Positions 24,913 through 34,735 of a stretch of DNA of 64,000 nucleotides are shown here, piece by piece (positions within the stretch are counted from its first letter, which is position 1; the number at the start of each line of letters is the position of its first letter). The notes below the pieces were generated by a model. It had not been told where the DNA came from and did not search any database. It saw nothing but the letters and a program-made list of their open reading frames with translations. The stretch comes from Mycoplasmatota bacterium (GTDB lineage Bacteria; Bacillota_I; Bacilli_A; MAG-NZ), in assembly GCA_018394315.1 (NCBI GenBank), contig CP074575.1, positions 1,052,615 through 1,116,614 on the forward strand. The letters run 5' to 3'. The position numbers and the translations under genes were made by a program.

Positions 24913-25110
24913 AAAATTCCTCCCTTTTTGTCAATACACTTTATAATATGAGTAAGTTATCTACTTATAAACTTAACTTGCCTATACTCTAATTATAACT
25001 GAGTAATTATAATCAAATTAAGGTAACTCAAATCAAGATGACAGGAGTTATCTAAAATAAGTCACAGGAAGAAGATAATTGGTGTATTCAATTAGGACAA
25101 AAAAATAGTT

Positions 25111-25332
25111 AAAGGATATAACAAAGTTCCACCCTTTGAGTCTGGAATCAATTTATATGGATGGTTCATTCCGACATCAGTATATAGATAAAATATATTT
25201 GGATAAGTGCGAGTTTTTATATATGAGGACTTGAAATACAATGTTAATGGTAGGAGATTATTTTTAACTAGTGAATTTAGGGAAGAGGGTAGACATAAGG
25301 AACAGAACGCAATAAGATTTTTGAAGAAGTAA
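25111..25332 (+). pseudogene. Decayed open frame with two internal stops
   Basis: Protein-like sequence in one frame (KGYNKVPPFESGINLYGWFI, later FLTSEFREEGRHKEQNAIRF) interrupted by two TAA codons. I do not recognise it. The whole interval 24913-25616 otherwise shows no gene and looks like decayed coding DNA. Confidence 0.3.
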
Positions 25333-25546
25333 GAAAACACTTAGGTTAAAGTGAAAGTAAAGTTAAAGATAATGATGTTGTTGATGAGTTTGATAACAGC
25401 ATTACATTATCAATAAGTGATTTTGCAAATAACATATTAAATAAGATAGAACTTTCGACAATGTGATATATCAGCATTTGAAGTGTTTTTTGGTCGTATA
25501 AGTATAGCACAAAAATTATCTAGAAATATCGGTGTCATAAATAGAT

Positions 25547-25585
25547 AGTTGTGGTTATTTACTAAAATGCCCCAGCTTCACCATT
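25547..25585 (+). repeat. ssrA-3'-like repeat D beside an integrase relic
   Basis: AGTTGTGGTTATTTACTAAA then ATGCCCCAGCTTCACCATT. The first part matches repeat C (22617-22655) nearly base for base and the second part is a degenerate tmRNA end. It lies about 30 bases from the 3' end of a minus-strand tyrosine recombinase relic, the usual attachment-site arrangement. Confidence 0.6.
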
Positions 25586-25616
25586 AAAATTGCTTGGATT
25601 AGTCTAAAACACTAAT

Positions 25617-25840
25617 TCATTTGTTGGGGTTAGTTGAGAGGGGATTATTTAAATTTAATATATTTATAGTTGTACATGCCTTATGCTCATCTTTTAGTTT
25701 ATTATTAGATAAGTGTAGATATTTTTGTGTAATAGTTTTACTTGAATGTCCAAGCATTTTTCTAATAAGTTTTGAACTTGCGCCCTTTTCTAAGCAAGTA
25801 GTAGCATATGTATGTCAAAATTTATGAAAACCAAAAACTT
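25617..25840 (-). pseudogene. Tyrosine recombinase (phage-type integrase) C-terminal relic
   Basis: Read on the minus strand: FHKF, a TGA stop, then HTYATTCLEKGASSKLIRKM, LGHSSKTITQKYLHL. This is the integrase C-terminus with the HxxR-box His, LGH and the catalytic Tyr. The conserved Arg of the (L)RHTYAT motif is replaced by TGA (a CGA to TGA change would do it), and upstream coding is lost. Dead integrase. Confidence 0.75.
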
Positions 25841-26049
25841 ATCTCACCAGGTAGATTGAGTTTTCCTTTTATTTTGACATATATTATCACAAACTCAAGA
25901 AGCAGCTTAAAAAGGTGTTATAGAAATAGAAAAAATCATGAGGGCTACTTACTCCCATGAAAATTATAGAACCATGATATTTTTAAAGGGGATATTCGTA
26001 CAACCTTCTTTTTTTTATGTACATAAAATATTATGTGAGCAAAAGATTT

Positions 26050-26300
26050 ACGCAATGTTTGAGATTAATAAGTGAAATTATGATGATCAATCAAAATGAT
26101 AATCTTACCGAGATTTTCAAGGAGAGACTCGATTCTAAAGGAGACTTGTTTATGTGTTTAAACAAATTCGTTTGTAAAGTGTTGAAAGTTAGAAAGATGC
26201 TGATTATTTAAAGTATGAGTAAAAAGTATGTCTCTCAAGTAAATTAATCAAATCAGCATCATGTAAGGAAAATGTAGCAGAACAATGAATTGAGGCAGTA
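26050..26300 (+). pseudogene. Decayed paralogue of the YVTN-propeller protein's helical domain
   Basis: The bases from about 26060 to 26300 align with 29350-29590: NQNDNLTEIFKERLD and FVCKVLK correspond to NEDGNPNEIMREILV and FVSKVLK in the intact gene. The copy carries stops after about 40 residues, so it is a relic. The rest of 25841-26470 shows no gene apart from the AGGAGGTG site of the next one. Confidence 0.5.
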
Positions 26301-26470
26301 TTAAAACTGGAGTTTAGCCTATTCTTAGTATATGTTAAAGATTCTAGTTCAGTAATCTAAACACCTGGGAAAACAATGGTTATTATAATATTTATAGTGA
26401 AATTATATGCAAAGTACCATTGCGTATGTAGAAGCTTTAAAAGTAGTCGTTAGAAGGAGGTGAAAAATAG

Positions 26471-29200
26471 ATGAATAGCGAAGAAAGAGAAATGAGTCAT
26501 TATAATTATGAATTATGTAATATTGGAATTAAAAAAATTTGCCTATTAACAAATGCGAGTACAAAAGAAGTTATACACAAAAATGATTCCCACTTAAATA
26601 TCAAACCCATATCTAAAATATCTAGATATTATGATGAAAACGGTGAGCTTAGACTGGGTCCTTTTATAGGTTTTATAATAAGCAGTAAAAGGAAAGAGGC
26701 TATTCTTGAAGGAAAAAAAAGTAACATCTACAAAATGTTATCACAAAGAATAGACAAAATAGGTGGAGTATATGTTTTCTTTTCAATAGATGATTTAAAT
26801 ATGGAGAAAAATTACATTAATGGATTAGTTTTAACTGCAGCATCTAGTTTTGAAGAGTATGAACCTATTTCAGTACCTTTTCCAAGAGTTATTTACGATA
26901 GATGCTTTGATAGAGAAGAATCGAGAGAGTTAAGATTAAAATTACAGAGTTTTAGTAATATAAAGATTGTAAATAATGTAGCAAAGATTGGTAAGATAGA
27001 GGTATATGAGTTATTTGAAAATCATCCCATTTTGAAAAAGATATGTATACCCTTTGATTTATTCTCAATAAAAAATCTAAGGAATTTTCTACAGGATCAC
27101 GAGATTGTATATATAAAGCCTGATAACCTATATAAGGGCGAAGGGGTTATTAAAGTAATGAAAAAGAACAATGGTTATGTATTTAAACATCATAGTCAAG
27201 GCGTATTTAGTGAGACAGAAACAAGTAATATTGAGGATATATCTATGTATATTAATGATTATGGGAACCTTAATTCAAATTATGTAATGCAAAAGGGTAT
27301 AGTTTCTCCAGATTTTTTAGGAAACCAATATGATGTAAGGGTTATGTTACATAAGAATGAAATAGGTAATTGGAAAATAACTGGTAGTTTGGCGAGATTA
27401 GCACCAATTGATGGAACTATAACAAGCCCCCGCAGTGGAGGTAAAGTAAGTAATCTAAATACAGTATTAAATGATTCATTTAAAAATGATTCTGCGAAAA
27501 TTGAGACTATAAAGAAAAGTATGCAAGCTATGAGTATTGAAATAGGTAATGAACTAGAAAAAAAATATGGTGATCTATGTGAGTTAGGAATAGATTTTGG
27601 TTTAGATACCTGTGGTAATTTGTGGCTATATGAAGTTAATGGAAAACCTATGAAAGTTAGTCTCAAAAGATTAAACTTAGGCTCAATTTATTATAATGTG
27701 AATACTTATTTAACAATGTATTTCTCTTATCTAGATGGACTACATATTAATAAAAGTGATCCTAAAGTAACTGAGATTGATTCTGATGGAGTTACTATTA
27801 AGTTTAAATCTATTAATCTTCAAGAAAATAACATAATGATGAGTAAGAAATTGATAAATACACTTAATATTAATGTAGAAGAAGAGATATGTTTACAAGT
27901 TGGTAAAACGGAAGTAATCTGTAAGGCCATAGAAGATGAACCAATTGATAAAAATGAAATACTAATGTCTGAAAATTTATTATCTAAGTTCAATTTATAT
28001 GAAGGTATTGAGTTAAAGTTGATCTACAATAAAGGTAATGTGATTTCCTTAGGTCCAGTTATGTCCTATGTGATTAGTAGTAATCTATATAATAGACTTG
28101 TTAAAGGTAAACCATCTCGCGTAATAAAATATATAATAGATCAATCTAAAGAATTAGGTTGCTTAATTTATTATTTTACTGTCGATAATGTAGATCTTAT
28201 AAATGAAAAAATTAAAGCTTGTTATTTTAACTACGTCAATAATAAATGGGAAGAAAGGATTTTTGATTTTCCAGATTTAATTAACGTTAGAACATTATTT
28301 AATAATATTAAAGTAGATTATAAATATAGGATTAAAAAACTTAAAAAAATTAATGAAATTGCTTTCTTTAATGGAAAAAAAGCATTTGGGAAATATGAAA
28401 CATATAAAGCTATGAACTTTTTTAAAGATACGAAAGATTTACATCCATTAACTTTTCTATATGAAGGAGAGGAATCCCTACAGAAAATTTTCGAGTGTCA
28501 TAATATTGCTTTTGTTAAATATGATTTCGGAAGCGGCGGTAAAAGTGTCATTAGACTTAAGAAAATGAACAATATTTTTGAGTGTGAAATTGGAGACGAA
28601 AATCACACTGTTAAGTCTTTTAATTCAATAAATGAAATTAAAAAGTTCATAGAAAAAAAACTAGGCAATAAAAACATTATTATACAAAAAGGAATTAATT
28701 TAGATAAATATAATAATAGAACATATGATTTAAGAGTAATAATGCAAAAGGATGAAACTCTAAACTGGAAAATAGGATTAATTGTCATGAGGCTTGCTGA
28801 AGAAGGAAAGAATATAACAAATACTAACTTAGGAGCAGACAGAATTGTAATTAATCCTAAAATTATCAATGAGATGCTCCCTAAAGTGTCAGAGGATTTA
28901 TTAACTCAGTTTGTTAATAAATGTGCTAAGTCTATTGAAGCTTATTTTGGGCAAGCAGGAGAAATGGGGTTAGATATAGGGGTAGATGATAATGGTGAAA
29001 TCTATCTAATTGAAGTTAATGGGATTCCATCAACATATCCATATATTAAATTGCTAAATAAAAAGCATATGTACCAGTTTTTTATGAGTCCAATTAAATA
29101 TTCGAAATATCTAGTTAATATCAATAAGAATGTATTTATTGAAGATATTGAGTTAGAATTAAACAATAGAAAAAATATAATTAAAGTCTTAGATAATTAA
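26471..29200 (+). CDS. Tandem-duplicated YheC/YheD-type ATP-grasp protein
   Basis: 909 residues, about twice the usual family length; start preceded by AGAAGGAGGTGAAA. Each half has a leader (LGPFIGFIISS ... ; LGPVMSYVISS ...), a middle region, and an ATP-grasp domain. The first half carries YIKPDNLYKGEGVIKV, DVRVMLHK and LYEVNGKPM; the second carries FVKYDFGSGGKSVIRL, DLRVIMQK and LIEVNGIPS. YheC/YheD are coat-associated proteins of endospore formers with ATP-grasp ligase-like folds. The function of a double protein is unknown. It could ligate amino acids or modify a surface polymer; both halves keep the catalytic-looking Asn/Glu and Lys residues. Confidence 0.75.
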   Translation: MNSEEREMSHYNYELCNIGIKKICLLTNASTKEVIHKNDSHLNIKPISKISRYYDENGELRLGPFIGFIISSKRKEAILEGKKSNIYKMLSQRIDKIGGVYVFFSIDDLNMEKNYINGLVLTAASSFEEYEPISVPFPRVIYDRCFDREESRELRLKLQSFSNIKIVNNVAKIGKIEVYELFENHPILKKICIPFDLFSIKNLRNFLQDHEIVYIKPDNLYKGEGVIKVMKKNNGYVFKHHSQGVFSETETSNIEDISMYINDYGNLNSNYVMQKGIVSPDFLGNQYDVRVMLHKNEIGNWKITGSLARLAPIDGTITSPRSGGKVSNLNTVLNDSFKNDSAKIETIKKSMQAMSIEIGNELEKKYGDLCELGIDFGLDTCGNLWLYEVNGKPMKVSLKRLNLGSIYYNVNTYLTMYFSYLDGLHINKSDPKVTEIDSDGVTIKFKSINLQENNIMMSKKLINTLNINVEEEICLQVGKTEVICKAIEDEPIDKNEILMSENLLSKFNLYEGIELKLIYNKGNVISLGPVMSYVISSNLYNRLVKGKPSRVIKYIIDQSKELGCLIYYFTVDNVDLINEKIKACYFNYVNNKWEERIFDFPDLINVRTLFNNIKVDYKYRIKKLKKINEIAFFNGKKAFGKYETYKAMNFFKDTKDLHPLTFLYEGEESLQKIFECHNIAFVKYDFGSGGKSVIRLKKMNNIFECEIGDENHTVKSFNSINEIKKFIEKKLGNKNIIIQKGINLDKYNNRTYDLRVIMQKDETLNWKIGLIVMRLAEEGKNITNTNLGADRIVINPKIINEMLPKVSEDLLTQFVNKCAKSIEAYFGQAGEMGLDIGVDDNGEIYLIEVNGIPSTYPYIKLLNKKHMYQFFMSPIKYSKYLVNINKNVFIEDIELELNNRKNIIKVLDN

Positions 29201-29244
29201 ATCAAACTTAACAGAATTTTTTCATGTTTAAATATGTTTATAAT

Positions 29245-29277
29245 GAGGAGGTAATATATACACCCCCTTTTTTTTTT
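29245..29277 (+). terminator. Probable terminator after the YheC/D gene
   Basis: GAGGAGGT pairs with ACCCCCTT across an AT loop (one A-C mismatch), followed by ten T residues, 45 bases after the stop. Confidence 0.55.
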
Positions 29278-29341
29278 GACTCATAGAATATCATGAAGGA
29301 CTACTGGCTTTACGAAATCTTAGAAATTAGGAGGTGAAATT

Positions 29342-30334
29342 ATGACGAGTAATGAAGATGGTAATCCTAATGAGATTATGAGAGAGATACTGGTATTAGA
29401 AAGAGACATGTCAAAGTGTATAAACATATTCGTTTCCAAAGTATTGAAAGGTATAAACGATGTTGATTATTTAAACCACAAGGAAAAAGTATATCTTTCA
29501 AATAAATTAATCGAATCAGTATCTTGTATGGAGAATGCTGCTACTATGGTGATTGAGGTAGTGGCTAAGTTGAATAAGAAAAGCCAATCTATAGTATATG
29601 TTACAAATTCTAGTGATGATACTGTATCAGTAATCCAAATATCTGATAATTCGGTAGTTGATACTATAGCAGTTGGAAACGTTCCAAATGGCATAGTAAT
29701 AACACCAAATGGTGAAATTGTATATGTTACAAATATAATTGACGATAATATATCTGTAATCCAAACATCAGATAATACAGTAGTCGATACGATAACAGTT
29801 GGAAATAGTCCACATAACGTAGCAATAACACCAGATGGGAAGTACATATATGTTACAAATTTAGGTGGTAATACTGTGTCAGTAATCCAAACATCAGATA
29901 ATACAGTAGCTGATACTATAACAGTTGGACACTTTCCTTTTGGCATAGCAATAACACCAAATGGAGAGTTTGCATATGTTGCAAATATTCGAGATGACAC
30001 TGTATCGGTAATTCAATTATCAGACAATACAGTAGTTGATACTATAGCAATTGGAAATAGTCCACATGGAGTAGCAATAACGCCAACTACTAAACCTGAA
30101 ACTATCAATAAAACCATTGAAAACATCTTAAAAAAAGAGAGAGATATCTTGAAGTCTCTTAGCGAGAATGTGTGTAAGACTTTAAGGAAATTGTATGATG
30201 ATGACTCAATATGTTTCAAGAGCTTAGTTGAATTATCCTCAACCTTAATAGAAGAAGCGGCTAAGAAAGAGAGAACAGCATCAAAAGCGATAGAAGATTT
30301 AACCAATTTAGAATGTGAAGAATCTGTTGAATAA
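29342..30334 (+). CDS. YVTN beta-propeller protein flanked by duplicated helical domains
   Basis: 330 residues; AGGAGGTG ribosome site. Residues 80-245 are four repeats of about 43 residues of the YVTN type (VYVTNSSDDTVSVIQ ... DTIAVGNVPNGIVITPNG). Four repeats are too few for a closed seven-blade propeller unless it oligomerises. The flanking N- and C-terminal helical regions are similar to each other: ERDMSKCINIFVSKVLK ... LSNKLIESVSCMENAA versus ERDILKSLSENVCKTLR ... LSSTLIEEAAKKERTA. The repeats look inserted between two copies of one helical domain. No signal peptide. Function unknown; perhaps structural. Confidence 0.7.
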   Translation: MTSNEDGNPNEIMREILVLERDMSKCINIFVSKVLKGINDVDYLNHKEKVYLSNKLIESVSCMENAATMVIEVVAKLNKKSQSIVYVTNSSDDTVSVIQISDNSVVDTIAVGNVPNGIVITPNGEIVYVTNIIDDNISVIQTSDNTVVDTITVGNSPHNVAITPDGKYIYVTNLGGNTVSVIQTSDNTVADTITVGHFPFGIAITPNGEFAYVANIRDDTVSVIQLSDNTVVDTIAIGNSPHGVAITPTTKPETINKTIENILKKERDILKSLSENVCKTLRKLYDDDSICFKSLVELSSTLIEEAAKKERTASKAIEDLTNLECEESVE

Positions 30335-30342
30335 GTCGAGGT

Positions 30343-31116
30343 TGGTTATTTAGCGAGGTACAAGAGTTACTTAATAATAGAAGAAATGGTGGTAGGTTTA
30401 AAGCTAAAACTATCTATTTATTATCGGGACTTATCTATTGTAAAAAATGTGGTGGAAGGTTACAAGGTAATAGGAGAAAAGCTGGAAGTGGTAAAAAAGA
30501 GTATGCTTCATATAGATGTAGATGTAAAGAAGTTAAAGAGATTAACAAATTGTATATCGATCAATATGTAGCTAATTTATTAATGGAAACTATATTGGAT
30601 GAAAATAACATAACTAAGTTACATAAGATGATTAATAAACAGATAAAAGAATCTAGAGTTAATGAGACATCATTAATTGCATCCAAGAAAAAACAGTTGC
30701 ATGAACTAGAAAAAAGGATTGATTCAACTGTAAACTTAATGATAGAGGATAATGATGCAAGAGTACAGAAGGTACTGATGCAGAAAATATATGAGATGAG
30801 TGATGTGAAGGATTTATTAGAAGAAGAGCTTAGGACTATGAATGTAACTACTGATGTTGATGAAGTATCACTAGATCGAGTTAGAGATATTGTTATAGGT
30901 TTGAATGATTACATGGCCAAGAATCCTGATGACAGGATGAGAGCACTAGTCAGAAAGTTTATAAGTAAAGTTGAAGTTGATAATATGAAGATTGAGGTCT
31001 TGCTAAAGCTTGACCCTTTTATTTTAGAGAAGAGTATTAACTCGATACAAGTTAAGATTTCTAGGATGTTAAAATATATATATAGGTGTATAGAGTCTAG
31101 TATTGTGATACAATAG
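30343..31116 (+). pseudogene. Large serine recombinase, N-terminally truncated
   Basis: 258 codons open from 30343 without an early ATG. YLLSGLIYCKKCGGRLQGNR ... YRCRC is the recombinase zinc-beta-ribbon with its Cys pairs. It is followed by the typical long coiled coil (KKKQLHELEKRIDSTVNLMI) and a C-terminal domain. The catalytic resolvase domain (Ser nucleophile) and the recombinase domain start are missing, so it cannot recombine DNA. It begins 9 bases after the YVTN gene stop, marking a junction. Downstream, 31117-31495 shows no gene except a TATAAT at 31444 for the next one. Confidence 0.75.
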
Positions 31117-31495
31117 ATCAAAAGTATGGCAACAATAGTATGAATTAAAAAAATAGAATGATAGAGAAATTACTGGATTGTTTGAGTACATATACGTTAA
31201 TATGATGGAGAAAAAATTATAGATGACACGTTAATTAATCACCAGTTATAAATTCGAGTAAATTGTATGAAGAAACAGTAATGGTGAGTCATAATGATGC
31301 CTTAAATAACTTACTCTCTTCTTGGGCGATTGTTCTATATATAATTATACTGTTTATATAACGAAAGAAAATGAATGTTCGTATGTCGATTTTTGCAATA
31401 TGGAAATGACAAATTTGTCCTTTTCGTCAAGTCTAAATAGATTTATAATGTAAATGTCATGACAAACAAAATCTTATGAAGGGGGGAGAAAGCGA

Positions 31496-31864
31496 ATGAA
31501 AAAAAGAGGATTATTCTATTTAATGTCTATTTGTGCATTAATTGGAGCAATAGCGGTTAGTGCTTCTAATGTTACAGTATCAAAAACTAATATTCATAGT
31601 TTTTTAGGATTTACTGTAGCAAGAGTTAATCTCACAGTTGAAGGAAATACAGATACTGATACAATTAGTGATTACTGGGATTCCTATACAACATATTTAT
31701 TCACAACTATGTTGGAAGAACCAGATTCTTACAAAATCTCTTATTCAACATATGATAAGGCTAGGTGTTCTTATACTTATAGAGCTGGAGTTGAAACTGC
31801 TTGGGGAGATTTGGTTTTCAGCACTGTTTCGGATAGTATAACAATTGATATGAGATATGTTTAG
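31496..31864 (+). CDS. Secreted small protein (possible bacteriocin or signal)
   Basis: 122 residues with a clear signal peptide (KKRGLFYLMSICALIGAIAVSA, cleavage near residue 24). The mature part is about 98 residues, beta-rich, Thr/Ser/Tyr-rich, with a single Cys. Strong GGGGGGAG ribosome site and TATAAT at 31444. It is followed 56 bases later by a fused ABC exporter of the MacB kind. This arrangement is reminiscent of bacteriocin plus immunity/export pairs. The mature sequence does not match lactococcin 972 or other families I know. Confidence 0.6.
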   Translation: MKKRGLFYLMSICALIGAIAVSASNVTVSKTNIHSFLGFTVARVNLTVEGNTDTDTISDYWDSYTTYLFTTMLEEPDSYKISYSTYDKARCSYTYRAGVETAWGDLVFSTVSDSITIDMRYV

Positions 31865-31920
31865 CAATTGAAGATCAATTTGAGTTTTCAACAAGAAACA
31901 ATTTTAAATAGTTAGGTGGG

Positions 31921-33990
31921 ATGGATTTGTTAAGTATATCAAAAATAAATATTGCTTTTGATAATGATATAATAGTGAATGGAAGTATTGAAATTGGTGA
32001 CGGTAAGATTACTTCGTTAATCGGAGAGAGTGGTTCCGGGAAAACTACTCTACTATATCTTATTGGATTAATATCTTCAAATAAGGATTACGAATATAGA
32101 TATGACAGTAAATTAATAAATGTTAAGAGCGATCTGATGAAGGCTGAGTTAAGGAAAACTAAAATAGGGTATATATTCCAAGATAATAACTTAAATAATC
32201 AATTATCAATTTATGATAATATATGTTTTTCAGCTAAAATCGCGGGAATAACATTAAATAAAGTAGATGTGGAAGAATTATTGGAATATGTAAACGTTGA
32301 TATAGACACTGAAGCATATCCTAATCAGCTATCTGGGGGGGAGAGACAGCGAATTGCAATAGCTTGTGCACTCGCTAAGGACCCAGATATGATAATAGCT
32401 GATGAGCCCACATCATCTTTGGACAAGAGAAACTCTGATTATATCATTTCAATATTCAAGAAAATAGCACATGAAGGATTTAAAAAAGTAGTAATAGCAA
32501 CACATGATGAATCTGTATATGATGAAGCTGATGTAGTATATGAAATTAAAGAAAAATCTCTAGTACTTAGGAGAGTCAGAAAAAGCATAACTGAGACTGG
32601 TCTGAGAAGTTTCAAAATGCTGAGTCAATACAGACTTAGCATTTTGTTCTTCCTTAAGTATGTATTTAGAAGAGCTAAAAAGGATCCGCTAAGAAAGAAA
32701 GTAGTAGTGTTCTTAATTGGTATAGCTATTACATTTACTGTTCTTTCCACTAACTTTGGAAAGAAAATGCAACAAGACCAAACAAAATTTCTAAATTATA
32801 TTACCTCAAGTGAAATCTTTGTGTTAAATAACACTACCTCTAGTAGTATAAGGCGAAATGATGATATCTTTGACTCTTTCAATGAAGAAGATATTCAGGA
32901 CATAAACAAAATAAACGGGATTGAATTTATCCATCAATTTATAGAATTTCGTTCATATGGTGATACTAAGACATATCCTGTAAATAAAACTACTATTGAA
33001 GTAATTGATCAGGAAAATACAAAGACGTTTGACTTTAACTTATCTAATCAATTAGAGTATAGCAAATTTAGTATCATTCCATACTTTGATTGGCAAAATA
33101 GAGAGCGCCAAGCAATAATGTTAGACTCAAACGTAACTGACGGAGTTTATATTTCTAAGCTTTTAGCAGATAGATTAGGAATTCAAAATCTAGATAACAC
33201 TAAGCTACATTTCATAGCTATGGTGCCTTTTGCATTATATAATGCAACTGTTTATAATAAAGAAACAGGAGCGGAATTTGTAACAGATGTCGATATTTCA
33301 AAAGAGTATCAATTTGAAGTGAGGGTAAAGGGGATTTTAGACCCTTCAGTCGTAAATAATTACTCTATTGATAGCGGCAATACTATATATATGAGTTATG
33401 AGATGATGAGAGAAATTCAAAATGAATCAACGGGTATAGTTGATGGAAAAGATTTTCATGAATGGAATACTAGTGCATTAGTTATTAAAGTAGAAGATTA
33501 TAGCTATTTTGACACAGTTAAGAGGAAGATTGTCAATATTAATCCTAATTATGAGATAATAAGTGAATACCAAGATACTGAAGCAATGAGGGATAATACT
33601 GAACTAATTCGTAAGGGGTTCTATATGCTATCTATAATAATTTTGGGAATCATTTTTTCACTAATGACTGTTATTTATATACAAATCATTGATAATAGAA
33701 AGTATGAAGTAGCTATGTTAAAGGCTAATGGTCTTACTAAGTTTGAGATTCTAAAACTTTTCTTCTTTGAAACTATTTTTGACGTCTCCAAAATAGTACT
33801 TTTCTCCAGTATGTTCATGTTTATAGTGGTATTGTATGTTAATAATAATAATCATATGAAGTTACTTAGTTTGGATTTACTTAATTTCTTCAATATAATC
33901 ATAATAACTTTCATTTCAATGTTTATTCCTACGATATTTATGTTATTGTTGGTAAATAGAGCTAACCCTGATAGAATAATTAGAAACTAA
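31921..33990 (+). CDS. MacB-like ABC transporter, ATPase fused to FtsX-type permease
   Basis: 689 residues. The ATPase domain (1-215) shows Walker A GESGSGKTTLL, Q-loop FQDNN, signature LSGGERQRIA, Walker B MIIADEPTSS and H-loop ATHDE. Then a membrane helix (about 260-280), a large extracytoplasmic domain (about 290-570), and three C-terminal helices, the MacB/FtsX topology. Such mechanotransmission proteins expel peptides or lipoproteins or detoxify antimicrobial peptides rather than import solutes. The partner is probably the secreted protein encoded just upstream. Start at ATG after AGGTGGG. Confidence 0.85.
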   Translation: MDLLSISKINIAFDNDIIVNGSIEIGDGKITSLIGESGSGKTTLLYLIGLISSNKDYEYRYDSKLINVKSDLMKAELRKTKIGYIFQDNNLNNQLSIYDNICFSAKIAGITLNKVDVEELLEYVNVDIDTEAYPNQLSGGERQRIAIACALAKDPDMIIADEPTSSLDKRNSDYIISIFKKIAHEGFKKVVIATHDESVYDEADVVYEIKEKSLVLRRVRKSITETGLRSFKMLSQYRLSILFFLKYVFRRAKKDPLRKKVVVFLIGIAITFTVLSTNFGKKMQQDQTKFLNYITSSEIFVLNNTTSSSIRRNDDIFDSFNEEDIQDINKINGIEFIHQFIEFRSYGDTKTYPVNKTTIEVIDQENTKTFDFNLSNQLEYSKFSIIPYFDWQNRERQAIMLDSNVTDGVYISKLLADRLGIQNLDNTKLHFIAMVPFALYNATVYNKETGAEFVTDVDISKEYQFEVRVKGILDPSVVNNYSIDSGNTIYMSYEMMREIQNESTGIVDGKDFHEWNTSALVIKVEDYSYFDTVKRKIVNINPNYEIISEYQDTEAMRDNTELIRKGFYMLSIIILGIIFSLMTVIYIQIIDNRKYEVAMLKANGLTKFEILKLFFFETIFDVSKIVLFSSMFMFIVVLYVNNNNHMKLLSLDLLNFFNIIIITFISMFIPTIFMLLLVNRANPDRIIRN

Positions 33991-34174
33991 AATAAGCACA
34001 AATTATTACTGTATTATTTAAGAAACAGGGATTTGATTGGCTATTTTGAATGTTAGTGTTTTTGATTTGAAACACAAAATACATTAGATACACATAAGCC
34101 ATAGCGAAAGAGGCGTTTTTGTAGAATTTACGTATATGTTAAAATTCATATAATTAGATAATTTAAAGGTTAAG

Positions 34175-34210
34175 GTCTTGTTTAGCTTGACCTTTCGGCT
34201 TTAGAGGGTG
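34175..34210 (+). terminator. Possible weak terminator in the 33991-34735 interval
   Basis: AAAGGTTAAG pairs loosely with CTTGACCTTT across an 11-base loop and is followed by CGGCTTT. It would end the ABC transcript. The interval 33991-34735 otherwise holds the ssrA-like repeat E and an IS6 relic, with no gene. Confidence 0.35.
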
Positions 34211-34290
34211 TAGTAATAGGATAATTGCATCCTTTTTTATATAAGCAAATATTTCACTGGTTATTGTTACTAGAATGTGGGTGTTTAAGG

Positions 34291-34409
34291 TCATATCCCA
34301 ACTCCACCATTGATAACCACATAAGTTCTGATTTCAAGTTAGAATTATTATATAGAAAAGAATAATAAGCCATTAACTACTGGGATGCTAGTATTAATGG
34401 CTATTTTTC
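34291..34409 (+). repeat. ssrA-3'-like repeat E with conserved downstream hairpin
   Basis: TCCCAACTCCACCATT, then CCACATAAGTTCTGAT, GTTAGAATTATTATAT, and a hairpin AAGCCATTAACTACT ... TATTAATGGCTATTTTTC at 34366-34408. The order and much of the sequence match repeats at 22.6 and 58.3 kb. Confidence 0.65.
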
Positions 34410-34551
34410 ATGACTTTAGTACTTAATTGTTATTACAATAAAAACTAATAAATCTTGATGTCTAGACGAAATAGTATGACAACATAATGTTTATAATTAA
34501 TAATTGATGACTTTTGTGTAAATATATTTTTCTGACAAATCTAAACTGATT

Positions 34552-34719
34552 GGTTCTATTGCAAAACAGAGCCTTTCTTAAATAGGTATAGTAATGACTT
34601 TGATTACTGTAGTTTATGCAATACCAAATATCTGAATAACCAAAGATTTCATTAGATACTGTAAATGTGCTAGCGTGTCCTTGAAGGGGAATATCTAGAT
34701 GTATAATCCTTGGAATCTA
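34552..34719 (-). mobile_element. Degraded IS6-family end
   Basis: GGTTCTATTGCAAAACAGAG, CCTTTCTTA, TTTATGCAA and later segments align with the first 170 bases of the intact IS6 copy at 9851, including the 3' end of its transposase. The rest of the element is gone. Confidence 0.7.
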
Positions 34720-34735
34720 TCAATTTTAGCAATGA

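Noticed and set aside
25092..25340. 82-residue minus-strand protein
   Set aside because: It is the antisense of a decayed plus-strand frame and has no ribosome site.
29279..29341. Sporulation-sigma promoters for the YheC/D and YVTN genes
   Set aside because: No convincing sigma-E, -G or -K boxes could be distinguished from the AT-rich background.
30333..30360. Further copy of the GGTTATTTAG part of repeats C and D
   Set aside because: Only about 12 bases agree and they fall in the serine recombinase coding frame, so chance similarity is likely.
31496..31864. Lactococcin 972-type bacteriocin
   Set aside because: Signal peptide and neighbouring transporter fit, but the mature part lacks the Gly/Trp/Tyr pattern of that family.
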